From contig NZ_RKMF01000007.1 of the NCBI RefSeq assembly GCF_003797835.1, positions 62,001 through 126,000 on the forward strand: a stretch of 64,000 nucleotides of DNA, in the 5' to 3' direction. Position 1 is the first letter of the stretch. Each line of letters starts with the position of its first letter. The stretch is from Kocuria soli. GTDB taxonomy: Bacteria > Actinomycetota > Actinomycetes > Actinomycetales > Micrococcaceae. Below the pieces are notes generated by a model that did no database searches, was not told the DNA's origin, and saw nothing but the letters and a program-made list of their open reading frames with translations. Made by a program: the position numbers and the translations under genes. Below, in pieces: positions 29,151 through 37,387 of this stretch.

Positions 29151-31784
29151 TCAGGAATCCGCACCCACGGGGATCCGTGCCCCGGAGATCAGGACCGGGC
29201 CGGACCCGTCCTCGGCGGCCCGGATCTCGTCCTGGGTCGCGGGCCGGATCTGGTCGCGTTCCAGCACGTACTGCCGGGAGGCGTCGTCGGAGGTCTCGGG
29301 TTCGTTGACGAAGGACCGGAAGCGGCGCAGCCGCCCCGGGGAGGCCAGGGTCGCGGCCCACTCGTCCTGGTAGCCCTCGATCTGACGCTCCATGTCCGCC
29401 TCCAGGTCCGCGCAGATGCCCAGGGAGTCGTCGATCAGCACGGACTTGAGGTGTGCCATGGCGTCGCCGTACTCCTCGTCCAGGTCCTCGAGCCAGCGGG
29501 CGGTGCGCTGCAGCTTGTCAGCGGTGCGGATGTAGTACATGAGGTACCGGTCGATGTACTTGACCAGGGTGAGTTCGTCGATGTCCTGGGCGATCACGCG
29601 TGCGTGCGCCGGGTTGGCGCCGCCGTTGCCGCCCAGGTACAGCGTCCAGCCCTCGGGTGTGGCCATCACGCCGATGTCCTTGCCCTGAGCCTCGGCGCAA
29701 TCGCGGGCGCAGCCGGAGGAGCCGATCTTGAACTTGTGCGGCGAACGCAGCCCTCGGTACCGGTTCTCCAACCGGATGCCCATGCCCACGGAGTCCTGCA
29801 CGCCGAAGCGGCACCACGTGGAGCCGATGCAGGACTTCACGTTGCGCAGGGCCTTGCCGTAGGCCTGGCCGGATTCGAACCCGGCGTCCACGAACCGCTT
29901 CCAGATCTCCGGGAGTTCCTCCAGGCGGGCACCGTAGAGGCCGATGCGCTGGGCGCCGGTGACCTTGGTGTAGAGCCCGTAGTCCTTGGCCACGGAGGCG
30001 ATCACGGCCAGCTTCTCCGGGGTGATCTCGCCACCCGGGATGCGCGGGACCACCGAGTAGGTGCCGTCCTTCTGCATGTTGCCCAGGTTGCGGTCGTTGG
30101 TGTCCTGCAGTGCACCGCGGCCCTCGTCCAACACGTAGGCCTTGGGCTGGGAGGAGAGGATCGAGGCCATGACCGGCTTGCAGATCAGGCAGCCGTCGCG
30201 GCCCTTGCCGAAACGCTCCAGGGCTTCCGGGAACGTGCGGATCCCACTGCCGCGCACCGCGGCGTAGAGCTCCTGACGGGAGAGGTCGAAGTGCTCGCAC
30301 AGGGCCTTGGAGACCGTCAGCCCCAGGGAGAGCATGGTCTTCTCCATGGTCTTCTGAAGCATGGGCACGCACGAACCGCACTGCGTGCCGGCGCTGGTGC
30401 ACTTCTTGAGCGCGGGGACCGACTGGTTGCCGTCCTTGACGGCTTCGCGCACGGTGCCGAAGGAGACGTTGTTGCACGAACACAGGATCGCGTCGTCCGG
30501 CAGTTCAGTTTCGGGGGCGTCACCACCGGCGGCGGAGAGGTAGCGGGCCGGTTCGGCCGGCAGGGGGCGGCCCTGCAAGGGTCGCAGGGCGTCGTAGGGG
30601 TCCGCGTTGCCCACGAACACGCCGCCCAACAGCGTCTCCTGGTCCTTGCCCACCACGATCTTCTGGTAGACACCGGCCACGGGGTCCGTGTAATTGACTT
30701 CGATGCTGCCCGGAGTCTTGGCGTACACGTCACCGAAGGAGGCCACGTCCACCCCCGAGAACTTCAAGCGCGTGGAGGTGTCAAAGCCCGTGACCGTGGA
30801 GTCCCCGCCGAAGAGCCGATCGGCCACCACCTCCGCCATGATGTTGGCGGGGCCCACGAGGCCCCAGGTCTGGCCCAGGATGTCCGCGACTTCGCCGATG
30901 GCCCACACGTGCGCCACGGAGGTCTTGCAGGACTCGTCGACCACCACGCCGCCGCGCGCGCCCAGGTGGAACCCGGCGCGCCGGGCCAGCCCCGAACGGG
31001 CCCGGATGCCGATGCCCAGGACCACCATGTCGGCGTCGATGTGTTCGACGGCGGCGTCCTCACCCGGGCCGTCCTTGACTGTCACGCCCACGACGTTTTC
31101 TTCCTCGTCCAGCTCCACCCCGGCGATGAAGCGCTCGCAGCGCACGTCCAGCCCGTGTTCGCGCATCAGCGAGTTCACGGCCAGGCCGCCGTCGCGGTCC
31201 ATCTGGGTGCACAGCAGGAACTCGGCCACGTCCAGGATGGTCGCCTCCGCGCCCAGGTCCTTGAGGCCCGCGGCCGCTTCGAGCCCCAACAGGCCACCGC
31301 CGACGACGACGCCGCGCGGGGCGCGTCCGAGCTTTTCGCGCAGGTCGGCGACCTCCTTGACCATGCCCTGGACGTCCTCGATCGTGCGGAACAAGTGCAC
31401 GCGGTGAGCACCCGGGATGTTCAACGTGGCGGCGTTCGACCCGGTGGCCAACACGAGTTCGTCGTACGGGAAGTCCTCACCGCCACGGGTGTGGACCACC
31501 CGGTTCTTGACGTCCAGGTCGGAGGCGCGGGTCTTGGTGCGCAGATCCAGCTGCGGATGATCCCAGAAGCCGGAATCCCCCAGGGACAGGTCGCGTTCGG
31601 GGTCGTTGAACAGCGTCTCCAGGGCCACACGGTCGTACGGAGCCCACGGTTCCTCCGTGAGCACCGTGATGGTGTCCTCGCCCAGGCCCTTCTGCAGCAT
31701 CTTCTGGGTGAACCGGTGGGCGGCTGGGCCACCACCGATCACCAAGATCTTGCGTCCGGTTCCGGGGGCTGGCGTGTGCGGCAT
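29151..31784 (-). CDS. nirB: Assimilatory nitrite reductase [NAD(P)H], large subunit
   Basis: 877 residues, full length. It reduces nitrite to ammonium with NAD(P)H, with NirD as small subunit. Domains: FAD/NAD-binding oxidoreductase (1-300; VIGGGPAAHRF, VVVGGGLLGLEAAAGL, VWAIGEVAD); a BFD-like [2Fe-2S] domain (about 430-480; CSCNNVSFGTV, CTSAGTQCGSC); ferredoxin-like half-domain; and the siroheme/[4Fe-4S] domain with CIGSTWCRFGVQDS and GCARDCAEA. ATG 31784 has a GGAAG site. It heads the operon nirB-cobA/hemD and is divergent from nirD at 32052, not followed by it. A second, truncated copy lies at 45059-47275. Confidence 0.97.
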   Translation of the reverse strand: MPHTPAPGTGRKILVIGGGPAAHRFTQKMLQKGLGEDTITVLTEEPWAPYDRVALETLFNDPERDLSLGDSGFWDHPQLDLRTKTRASDLDVKNRVVHTRGGEDFPYDELVLATGSNAATLNIPGAHRVHLFRTIEDVQGMVKEVADLREKLGRAPRGVVVGGGLLGLEAAAGLKDLGAEATILDVAEFLLCTQMDRDGGLAVNSLMREHGLDVRCERFIAGVELDEEENVVGVTVKDGPGEDAAVEHIDADMVVLGIGIRARSGLARRAGFHLGARGGVVVDESCKTSVAHVWAIGEVADILGQTWGLVGPANIMAEVVADRLFGGDSTVTGFDTSTRLKFSGVDVASFGDVYAKTPGSIEVNYTDPVAGVYQKIVVGKDQETLLGGVFVGNADPYDALRPLQGRPLPAEPARYLSAAGGDAPETELPDDAILCSCNNVSFGTVREAVKDGNQSVPALKKCTSAGTQCGSCVPMLQKTMEKTMLSLGLTVSKALCEHFDLSRQELYAAVRGSGIRTFPEALERFGKGRDGCLICKPVMASILSSQPKAYVLDEGRGALQDTNDRNLGNMQKDGTYSVVPRIPGGEITPEKLAVIASVAKDYGLYTKVTGAQRIGLYGARLEELPEIWKRFVDAGFESGQAYGKALRNVKSCIGSTWCRFGVQDSVGMGIRLENRYRGLRSPHKFKIGSSGCARDCAEAQGKDIGVMATPEGWTLYLGGNGGANPAHARVIAQDIDELTLVKYIDRYLMYYIRTADKLQRTARWLEDLDEEYGDAMAHLKSVLIDDSLGICADLEADMERQIEGYQDEWAATLASPGRLRRFRSFVNEPETSDDASRQYVLERDQIRPATQDEIRAAEDGSGPVLISGARIPVGADS

Positions 31785-32051
31785 GGTGGAGTCGCTTCCT
31801 GCTGGTCCTGGCTGTCACTGTCGGCCGACGTGGTGCGGCGGGACTGGTGACCCGGACCGCTCGTCGTCGATGCGCTCACACGTGGAAAACCCTGCAACGG
31901 CTTGGGCGGACCACGTGAGCTCTGGTGACATGGAACCACTTTCGTCGCCTGCCGGTCATACTGTTGCCGCAGGATGCTTGGACGGACAGCTCCCTGATCA
32001 GATCGGGGTGCTGTGCCCGAATTGCAGCGAAGCCGTACCGAGAGGACCTTC
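31785..32051. promoter_or_regulatory. Divergent nirB/nirD promoter region
   Basis: 267 bases between the divergent start codons of nirB and nirD must hold both promoters and nitrogen-control sites. A palindromic CTGATCAG near 31998-32005 and a GAGAGGA ribosome site for nirD are visible. No GlnR-type box is claimed. Confidence 0.55.
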
Positions 32052-32405
32052 ATGAGCACCGAGACCGCCATCGTCCAGGGCCCCGTGGACATCTGCGCCG
32101 TGACCGACTTGGAACGTGACTGGGGGGAAGTCGCCCTGATCGGTGAGCGCCAGGTGGCGGTCTTCCGGATGCAGGACGACACCGTGTACGCCTGCGACCA
32201 CACCGACCCGCATTCGGGCGCGTTGGTCATGGCCCGCGGCATCGTGGGGGAGACCGTCGACGGCGTTCCGACCCTTGCCTCCCCGCTGTACAAGGAGATC
32301 TATGACCTCCGCAGCGGGGCGTGCGTCTCCGGCGCCGAGTTCACCCTCCCGGTGCACAAGGTCACCGTGGAGAACGACCGCGTGCTGGTCGAGCTGAGCG
32401 CGTGA
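32052..32405 (+). CDS. nirD: Nitrite reductase small subunit (Rieske-like)
   Basis: 117 residues from ATG 32052 (GAGAGGACC site 4-8 bases upstream). NirD-type Rieske-fold protein: VDICAVTDLERDWGEVALI, VAVFRMQDDTVYACDHTDP, ASPLYKEIYDL, then the terminal LPVHKVTVENDRVLVEL. Like other NirD proteins it keeps the fold but lacks the full CxH...CxxH cluster ligand set. It pairs with NirB transcribed in the opposite direction. Its stop overlaps the GTG of the chelatase gene, giving a coupled operon. Confidence 0.95.
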   Translation: MSTETAIVQGPVDICAVTDLERDWGEVALIGERQVAVFRMQDDTVYACDHTDPHSGALVMARGIVGETVDGVPTLASPLYKEIYDLRSGACVSGAEFTLPVHKVTVENDRVLVELSA

Positions 32406-33217
32406 ACCAGGCCCCTGGACCGGGGCGTTCTGGTGAAACGCCCCTGCAGGACCCGGATCCCGTCCTGCTGCTGTGCGCGCACGGTTCCCGTGCTCGTTCC
32501 GCGCAGGTGGCCACCGAGGAGATCGCCGTCGCGGTCTCGCACGCATTGCCCACCACGGACGTGGTTCTGACGTGGGTCGATGTTCAGGAACCGGATGTCG
32601 TGGCGCGTTGCGAGGAGTTCGCCGACCGCCCCGTCGTCGTCGTCCCCCTGCTGTTGGCGGCCGGGTACCACGTGCACAAGGACCTGGCCGATGCCGTGGC
32701 CGGCCGCGGGCATCACGTGGTCACCGCGGCACTCGGCCCGCACCGCGGCCTGTCGGAAGTCATGGCGCGACGGATCCAGGAAGCGGAGGCGGCGCACGAC
32801 GACGACGCGCCCGCCCCGGACCTGGTCCTGATCGCGGCCGGGTCCTCCGACGATCGAGCGGTGGCAGACGTCCGCCGCCAGGCCGAAGACCTCGCCGAAC
32901 TCACGGGCCGGTCCGTGCGCACCGGATTCGTCTCGGCCGTCGAACCGGCGGCACGCCGGGCCGTGGCCGAAGCGTGGCGCGACGGCGCCCATCACGTCAC
33001 AACGGTGTCCTTCCACATGGCACCGGGCATGTTCCACCGGGACGCCACCGACGCCGGTGCATCTCCCGTGGACGGCGCAGCCTCCCCTCACGCCCGGGCG
33101 GGCGGGCGGGTGACCGAACCGTTGCTGGTGGACGGCACACAGGTCCCGCCTGAACTGGTGAACGTGGTTATCGAGCGCTGGCAGGAGGGCGTGACGGCTC
33201 TCGCCCAGAGGGGCTGA
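32402..33217 (+). CDS. Sirohydrochlorin ferrochelatase (CbiX/SirB family)
   Basis: GTG 32402 overlaps the nirD stop (GTGA). 271 residues in two repeated chelatase half-domains: LLLCAHGSRARS with the metal-binding His in the first, and VLIAAGSSDDRAVADV opening the second, plus VVVPLLLAAGYHVHKDL with His-x-His, as in CbiX-long/SirB. It should insert Fe2+ into sirohydrochlorin to form siroheme. With CobA/HemD across the divergent promoter, this completes a local siroheme route supplying NirB, if oxidation of precorrin-2 is done by the CobA fusion or elsewhere. A stem-loop at 33239-33266 follows. Confidence 0.9.
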   Translation: MNQAPGPGRSGETPLQDPDPVLLLCAHGSRARSAQVATEEIAVAVSHALPTTDVVLTWVDVQEPDVVARCEEFADRPVVVVPLLLAAGYHVHKDLADAVAGRGHHVVTAALGPHRGLSEVMARRIQEAEAAHDDDAPAPDLVLIAAGSSDDRAVADVRRQAEDLAELTGRSVRTGFVSAVEPAARRAVAEAWRDGAHHVTTVSFHMAPGMFHRDATDAGASPVDGAASPHARAGGRVTEPLLVDGTQVPPELVNVVIERWQEGVTALAQRG

Positions 33218-33238
33218 GAGTTCATCCCGGTGACCGGT

Positions 33239-33266
33239 CCTCACACGGCCCTGCGCGGCCGGTGAG
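33239..33266 (+). terminator. Stem-loop after the nirD-chelatase operon
   Basis: CCTCAC-CGGCC pairs with GGCCG-GTGAGG around a CTGCGC loop, with a single unpaired A, 22 bases after the chelatase stop. No T tract, so it may be a weak terminator or processing hairpin. Confidence 0.5.
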
Positions 33267-33382
33267 GAAGACGTCACGCTCACGTGACGGTTGAGCAACC
33301 GTGTCCGCAACACGGGATTCCTAGGTTCAAGTGCAACGACACCCGGATGGCCGGGCGTCGACCACGACACCTGGAGGTCCTG

Positions 33383-34834
33383 TTGAGCACCGAACCCCGC
33401 GTCTCGGAGACCAGGCAGAGCGGCTCCACCCAGCCCCTTCCCAAGCTTGCCCTGCGTGAGCGCCCCGGCCGGTGGCTGGACGGCTACGACCCCGAGGACC
33501 AGCACCAATGGGAGACCCAGGGGCAGGCCATCGCGCGAACCAACCTCAAGTGGTCGATCTTCGCTGAATTCCTCGGATTCGCCGTGTGGCAGCTGTGGGC
33601 CGTCGTGGTGGTGTTCCTGCCGCGTGCTGGGTACGCCTTCACCGACTCCCAGTTGTTCTGGTTGATCTCCATGCCGTCGCTGATCGGAGCGACGTTGCGG
33701 GTTCCGTACACGTTCATGGTCGGCCGGTTCGGAGGCCGCAACTGGACCGTGGTCTCCGCGTTACTGTTGCTGATCCCGTCGATCGGCCTGGCCCTTGCCG
33801 TGACCGTCCCGTCCACGCCGTTCTGGGTCATGCTGCTGATCGCTGCCACCGCGGGCTTCGGCGGCGGAAACTTCGCCTCGTCCATGGCCAACATCACCTA
33901 CTTCTACCCGGCTCGGGAAAAGGGCTACGCACTGGGACTCAACGCCGCCGGCGGCAATCTGGGCGCAGGCATTGCCCAACTGGTGGTGCCGCTGGTCATC
34001 ACCCTCGGCGGTGCGGGTGCGCTGAACCTCCCCCTGGCGGGATGGTTCTGGGTGCCGCTGATCCTCCTGGCCGCCTGGGGCGCCAAGACCTGCATGCACA
34101 ACATCTCCGACGCCAAAGGTGACGTGGCCGGTTCACTCGCGGCGGTCAAGGAACCGCACTTCTGGATCGTGTCCCTGCTCTACGTCGGGACGTTTGGGTC
34201 GTTCATCGGATTCTCCGGAGTGTTCCCCAAACTGATCGCGGACACGTTCCCCGAGTTCGCCACGTTCTCCGTCGGTGCTGCGGCCCTCTCCCTGGCGTTC
34301 ATGGGCCCCATCATCGGTTCCTTGGCCCGGCCCTACGGAGGGAAACTGGCCGATCGTTTCGGCGGGGCCCGCATGACGGCGTGGTCCTTCACAGGTATGG
34401 CGTTCTTTGCCCTGGCAGTGGTGTTGACCCTCCCGTTGCGCAACTTCTGGCTCTTCCTGGTCCTGTTCCTGGCCCTGTTCATCTGCTCGGGGATCGGAAA
34501 CGGCGCTACATACCGCATGATCCCCTCGATCTACCGAATCCGGGCACTCTTGCGTGGGGCCGGGACGGACCGGGACGACGTGAATGTCGAACAGAGCAAT
34601 GAAGGCCGCAGGGTCTCCTCCGCGCGTCGTGCCTCGGCGGCACTGGGCCTGATCTCCGCGGTGGGTGCCTACGGCGGATTCGCCATTCCCCAGGTGCTCT
34701 CCGCGTCCAAAGCGGCCACCGGCCAGTACGACATCGCCTTCTGCGGTTTCGTCGGGTTCTACATTCTGGCTCTCGCGATCACCTGGGCCTGCTACCTGCG
34801 TCCCGGGACCGCTATGGCCGCCGAACACATCTGA
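33383..34834 (+). CDS. narK: NarK-type nitrate/nitrite transporter
   Basis: TTG 33383 is chosen for the GGAGG site at 33372-33376. 483-residue MFS protein with about 12 TM helices. NNP-family signatures: LRVPYTFMVGRFGGRNWTVV in the first half, AGFGGGNFASSMANITYFYP (the conserved nitrate signature), and GLNAAGGNLGAGIAQL. The second signature in helix 11 is less clear. It imports nitrate or exchanges nitrite at the cytoplasmic membrane. It lies 165 bases after the chelatase and 12 bases before the truncated nitrate reductase, so it formed an uptake-reduction operon. With the reductase broken, it may now serve nitrite or a reductase elsewhere. Confidence 0.92.
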   Translation: MSTEPRVSETRQSGSTQPLPKLALRERPGRWLDGYDPEDQHQWETQGQAIARTNLKWSIFAEFLGFAVWQLWAVVVVFLPRAGYAFTDSQLFWLISMPSLIGATLRVPYTFMVGRFGGRNWTVVSALLLLIPSIGLALAVTVPSTPFWVMLLIAATAGFGGGNFASSMANITYFYPAREKGYALGLNAAGGNLGAGIAQLVVPLVITLGGAGALNLPLAGWFWVPLILLAAWGAKTCMHNISDAKGDVAGSLAAVKEPHFWIVSLLYVGTFGSFIGFSGVFPKLIADTFPEFATFSVGAAALSLAFMGPIIGSLARPYGGKLADRFGGARMTAWSFTGMAFFALAVVLTLPLRNFWLFLVLFLALFICSGIGNGATYRMIPSIYRIRALLRGAGTDRDDVNVEQSNEGRRVSSARRASAALGLISAVGAYGGFAIPQVLSASKAATGQYDIAFCGFVGFYILALAITWACYLRPGTAMAAEHI

Positions 34835-34846
34835 GGTACGACGACG

Positions 34847-35281
34847 ATGGATTCCACACCCTCGACGGAGCGCTCCACGACGAACACCAAAGCTGCCGGT
34901 GGTACGGCACACCACCGGCGCGTTCAGACCCATTGTCCGTACTGCGCGTTGCAGTGCGCGATCACGCTGAAGAACGCGGTCGACGGCGTCGAACTCACCC
35001 CGCGGGATTTCCCCACCAATCGGGGAGGGTTGTGCCGCAAGGGCTGGACCGCCGCCGAACTGTTGGATTCCGGTGACCGTCTGACTCACCCGCTGCGTCG
35101 GGTGGGCACCGATGAACACGGCGAGGCGCGCTTCGAACGGATCTCCTGGCCCGAAGCGCTGGACCTGATCGTGGCGCAGTTCAGGGGCGTTCAGGAACGC
35201 CACGGGCGTGACGCCGTGGGCATTTTCGGGGGAGCCTCCCTGACCACCGAACGCGCCTACCAGTTGGGCAAGTTGTACTGA
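34847..35281 (+). pseudogene. Assimilatory nitrate reductase, N-terminal fragment (truncated by IS)
   Basis: ATG 34847, 12 bases after narK, opens a molybdopterin oxidoreductase of the NasC/NarB type. The N-terminal [4Fe-4S] pattern is intact (HCPYCALQCAI, then GGLCRKGW), followed by LLDSGDRLTHPL and the FGGASLTTERAYQLGK region. Only 144 of roughly 700 or more residues remain. The frame runs into the left inverted repeat of the IS481-type element and stops at 35279-35281. No remainder of the gene is found on the other side of the element. It cannot make an active reductase. Confidence 0.9.
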
Positions 35282-35296
35282 CCGGACACGTTGATC
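35271..35296 (+). repeat. Left inverted repeat of IS element
   Basis: 26 bp beginning AGTTGTACTGACCGGACACG, an exact reverse complement of 37360-37385. The true transposon tip may lie one to three bases inside (TGT...). Confidence 0.9.
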
Positions 35297-35302
35297 GAAG
35301 GC

Positions 35303-35854
35303 TCAGGCGAAGAGTTGGCGCGCGGCGCGGCGGGCGAGGTCGTCTGCTTGCGGCGCAGGGGTGGGGCCCTCAGCCGCGAGGGATGCCAGCCCATGAACCA
35401 GGGACCAGGCCACGTGTGCCGCCTCCGAGGCCGTTAGGTGTGCCCGGCGTTCTGCGGGTATGGACTCGACGCCCGCCATGAGCGCTTCCATCGAGGCCGC
35501 CCGGGCTGAACTCAGCTCGCCGTCATCAGCGTGCAGCAGCTCCGGTCGGTACATCACGGCGTAGTGGCCGCGGTGCTCCCGGGCGAATCTGACATACGCG
35601 ACTGCCGCCTCGTCGAAACCACCAGCGGTGGCTGCACCCACATCGGCGGCGAGCATGCGCAGACCGTGCGCGGCCAGCGCCGTGAGCAGGCCACGTCGAT
35701 CGCCGAAATGATGCGCTGGAGCACCATGAGAGACCCCGGCCCGCCGGGCAAGCTCGCGCAGCGACAGCGAACTGGGCCCAACCTCGTCGATCATCTGCGA
35801 CGCCTCGTCGAGAAGTGCTCGTCGAAGGTCGCCGTGGTGATATCCGTCGCTCAT
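35303..35854 (-). CDS. TetR-family repressor, IS passenger
   Basis: 183 residues from ATG 35854 (MSDGYHHGDLRRALLDEA). GTG 35860 is an alternative two codons earlier. An N-terminal TetR HTH is clear: SLSLRELARRAGVSHGAPAHHFGDRRGLLTAL spans about residues 28-60 (quoted here only for position). The C-terminal ligand domain resembles the TetR_C group with HYAVMYRPELL. It is divergent from the DoxX gene, and a perfect 29-bp palindrome sits 14 bases upstream of its start. It therefore probably represses both itself and the DoxX-transposase transcript. The stop is 6 bases inside the left inverted repeat. Confidence 0.88.
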   Translation of the reverse strand: MSDGYHHGDLRRALLDEASQMIDEVGPSSLSLRELARRAGVSHGAPAHHFGDRRGLLTALAAHGLRMLAADVGAATAGGFDEAAVAYVRFAREHRGHYAVMYRPELLHADDGELSSARAASMEALMAGVESIPAERRAHLTASEAAHVAWSLVHGLASLAAEGPTPAPQADDLARRAARQLFA

Positions 35855-35868
35855 GACCACACTCTATG

Positions 35869-35897
35869 AGTCCATCTAGGCGTCGCCTAGATGGACT
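35869..35897. promoter_or_regulatory. TetR operator, perfect palindrome
   Basis: AGTCCATCTAGGCG, a central T, then CGCCTAGATGGACT: 14-bp arms, no mismatch. It lies between the divergent TetR and DoxX starts, the standard site for a TetR-family operator. A half-site-like CTAGATGAG recurs just before the DoxX ribosome site (about 35922-35930). Confidence 0.85.
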
Positions 35898-35939
35898 GGG
35901 CTAGCCTTATCTTGTCACTGACTAGATGAGGAGCTCACC

Positions 35940-36395
35940 ATGGCACCCCTGATCGTCCTGCTTGTTGTCACAGCCCTTGCCCGCGCCGTGGGGGCGCTGG
36001 GCGTCGGCTACGTCGCCTCCTGGCCCGCCGCCACGGCGGTGGGCTTGGCTGTCATGTTCATCATGACCGGCGCGAGCCACTTCTTCCCTGCTCGGCGGGC
36101 AGGATTCGTAGCCATCGTCCCGCCGGCCCTGAAGCATCCCGGCGCGTTGGTCGCGCTCACCGGCGTGCTTGAGCTACTGGGCGCCGCCGCCCTTCTCGTG
36201 CCACTCGAAGTGGGGCGGCTGCGCGTGGCGGCAGCACTCAGCCTGGCCGTGCTGCTGGTCGCGATGTTCCCCGCAAACATCTACGCGTCACGAGCCCGCA
36301 GGTCCGTGCACTCGCCCAACACCGCCCTGCTACGGCGAACGGCAATGCAGTGCGTCTTCATCGCGGCGGCACTCTTCGTGGCTCTAGCTTCATGA
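35940..36395 (+). CDS. DoxX-family membrane protein, IS passenger
   Basis: 151 residues from ATG 35940 with an AGGAG ribosome site. Four hydrophobic helices (about 3-25, 30-50, 66-88, 93-112, plus a C-terminal hydrophobic end). The DoxX pattern is visible: FIMTGASHFFP, a PALKHPGALVALTGVLELLG helix, and FPANIYASRAR. DoxX relatives are inner-membrane proteins linked to quinone or thiol redox stress. The exact role here is unknown. It is under the divergent TetR operator. Its stop overlaps the transposase start (ATGA), so transposase translation is coupled to it. Confidence 0.82.
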   Translation: MAPLIVLLVVTALARAVGALGVGYVASWPAATAVGLAVMFIMTGASHFFPARRAGFVAIVPPALKHPGALVALTGVLELLGAAALLVPLEVGRLRVAAALSLAVLLVAMFPANIYASRARRSVHSPNTALLRRTAMQCVFIAAALFVALAS

Positions 36396-37387
36396 CACGA
36401 GGTCAGCACGCCAATGCCGCGTTGACGCCTCGTCACCGCCTAAAGGTCGCGCGCCTAGTCGTCGAGGACGGGTGGCCGATCAGCGAGGTCGCCGCCCGCT
36501 TCCAGGTCTCCTGGCCGACGGTGAAGCGGTGGGTCGACCGATATCTGGCTGGCGAGCCCATGCATGACCGCTCGTCGCGCCCAAGAACGTCGCCGAACAA
36601 GACCCCGAAGGCGGTGACGAAGCGGTGCGTGAGCCTGCGAATGCGGTTGCGGGAAGGACCAGTTCAAATCGCCGCCCGACTCGGCATCGCGCCTTCAACA
36701 GTCCACCGCATCCTCACGACGGCCTGCCTGAACCGGCTCTCCGACGTCGACCGGGCGACCGGCGAGCCGATCCGCCGGTACGAGCATCCCCACCCCGGGT
36801 CGCTGGTCCACGTGGACGTGAAGAAGCTCGGCAACATCCCCGACGGCGGCGGCTGGCGCTACGTCGGCCGGCTCCAGGGAGAGCGGAACCGTTCAGCGAC
36901 ACCAGACAAGCCGAAGAGCAAGTGGCGCAACCCCAAGCTTGGCTACGCCTTCGTGCACACCGTCATCGACGACCACTCCCGCGTCGCATACACCGAGGTC
37001 CACGACGACGAGACCGCCATCACCGCCGTCGCCGTCCTGCACCGCGCGGTCGAGTGGTTCGCCCAACGCGGCGTCACCATCGAACGCGTGATCTCGGACA
37101 ACGGCAGCGCCTACCGCTCCCACCTGTGGCGCGACACCTGCGAAGCCCTGACGATCACCCCGAAGTACACGCGCCCGTACCGACCGCAGACCAACGGAAA
37201 GGTCGAGCGCTTCCACCGCACCATGGCCGATGGGTGGGCCTACGCCCGCTGCTACACCAGCGAGACCGAACGCCGAGACGCCCTAGAGGCGTGGCTGCAC
37301 CAGTACAACCACCACAGGCCTCACACCGCCTGCGGCAACCAGCCACCCTTCTCACGATTGATCAACGTGTCCGGTCAGTACAACTAG
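36392..37387 (+). CDS. IS481-family transposase
   Basis: ATG 36392 overlaps the DoxX stop; 331 residues. An N-terminal HTH pair (LTPRHRLKVARLVVEDGWP, then ISEVAARFQVSWPTVKRWV) is followed by an rve-type DDE core: first Asp in LVHVDVKKLG, second in ISDNGSAYRS, Glu in TNGKVERFHRT. The last residues (INVSGQYN) are encoded by the right inverted repeat itself. Length and layout are normal for the family, so it appears intact and possibly active. Confidence 0.95.
   Translation: MTRGQHANAALTPRHRLKVARLVVEDGWPISEVAARFQVSWPTVKRWVDRYLAGEPMHDRSSRPRTSPNKTPKAVTKRCVSLRMRLREGPVQIAARLGIAPSTVHRILTTACLNRLSDVDRATGEPIRRYEHPHPGSLVHVDVKKLGNIPDGGGWRYVGRLQGERNRSATPDKPKSKWRNPKLGYAFVHTVIDDHSRVAYTEVHDDETAITAVAVLHRAVEWFAQRGVTIERVISDNGSAYRSHLWRDTCEALTITPKYTRPYRPQTNGKVERFHRTMADGWAYARCYTSETERRDALEAWLHQYNHHRPHTACGNQPPFSRLINVSGQYN
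37360..37385 (-). repeat. Right inverted repeat of IS element
   Basis: 26 bp exactly complementary to the left repeat at 35271-35296. It encodes the last codons of the transposase. Confidence 0.9.

Larger units (their letters stand above)
35271..37385 (+). mobile_element. IS481-family element with tetR-doxX passenger genes
   Basis: 2,115 bases bounded by perfect 26-bp inverted repeats (AGTTGTACTGACCGG... ), carrying in order a minus-strand TetR regulator, a DoxX-family membrane protein and a DDE transposase. The passenger pair sits inside the repeats and the transposase start overlaps the DoxX stop, so all three travel together. No flanking direct repeat is seen: the left flank is a cut nitrate reductase, the right flank a cut ImmA-family gene. 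Confidence 0.9.

Noticed and set aside
29451-31850. 799-residue plus-strand frame opposite nirB
   Set aside because: Composition dominated by Gly/His/Val and no motif; nirB on the other strand is complete.
36625-37385. Frame within the IS leading into the ImmA-type fragment
   Set aside because: Arg/Pro-rich alternate frame of the transposase; the ImmA-like protein sequence only begins after the right inverted repeat.
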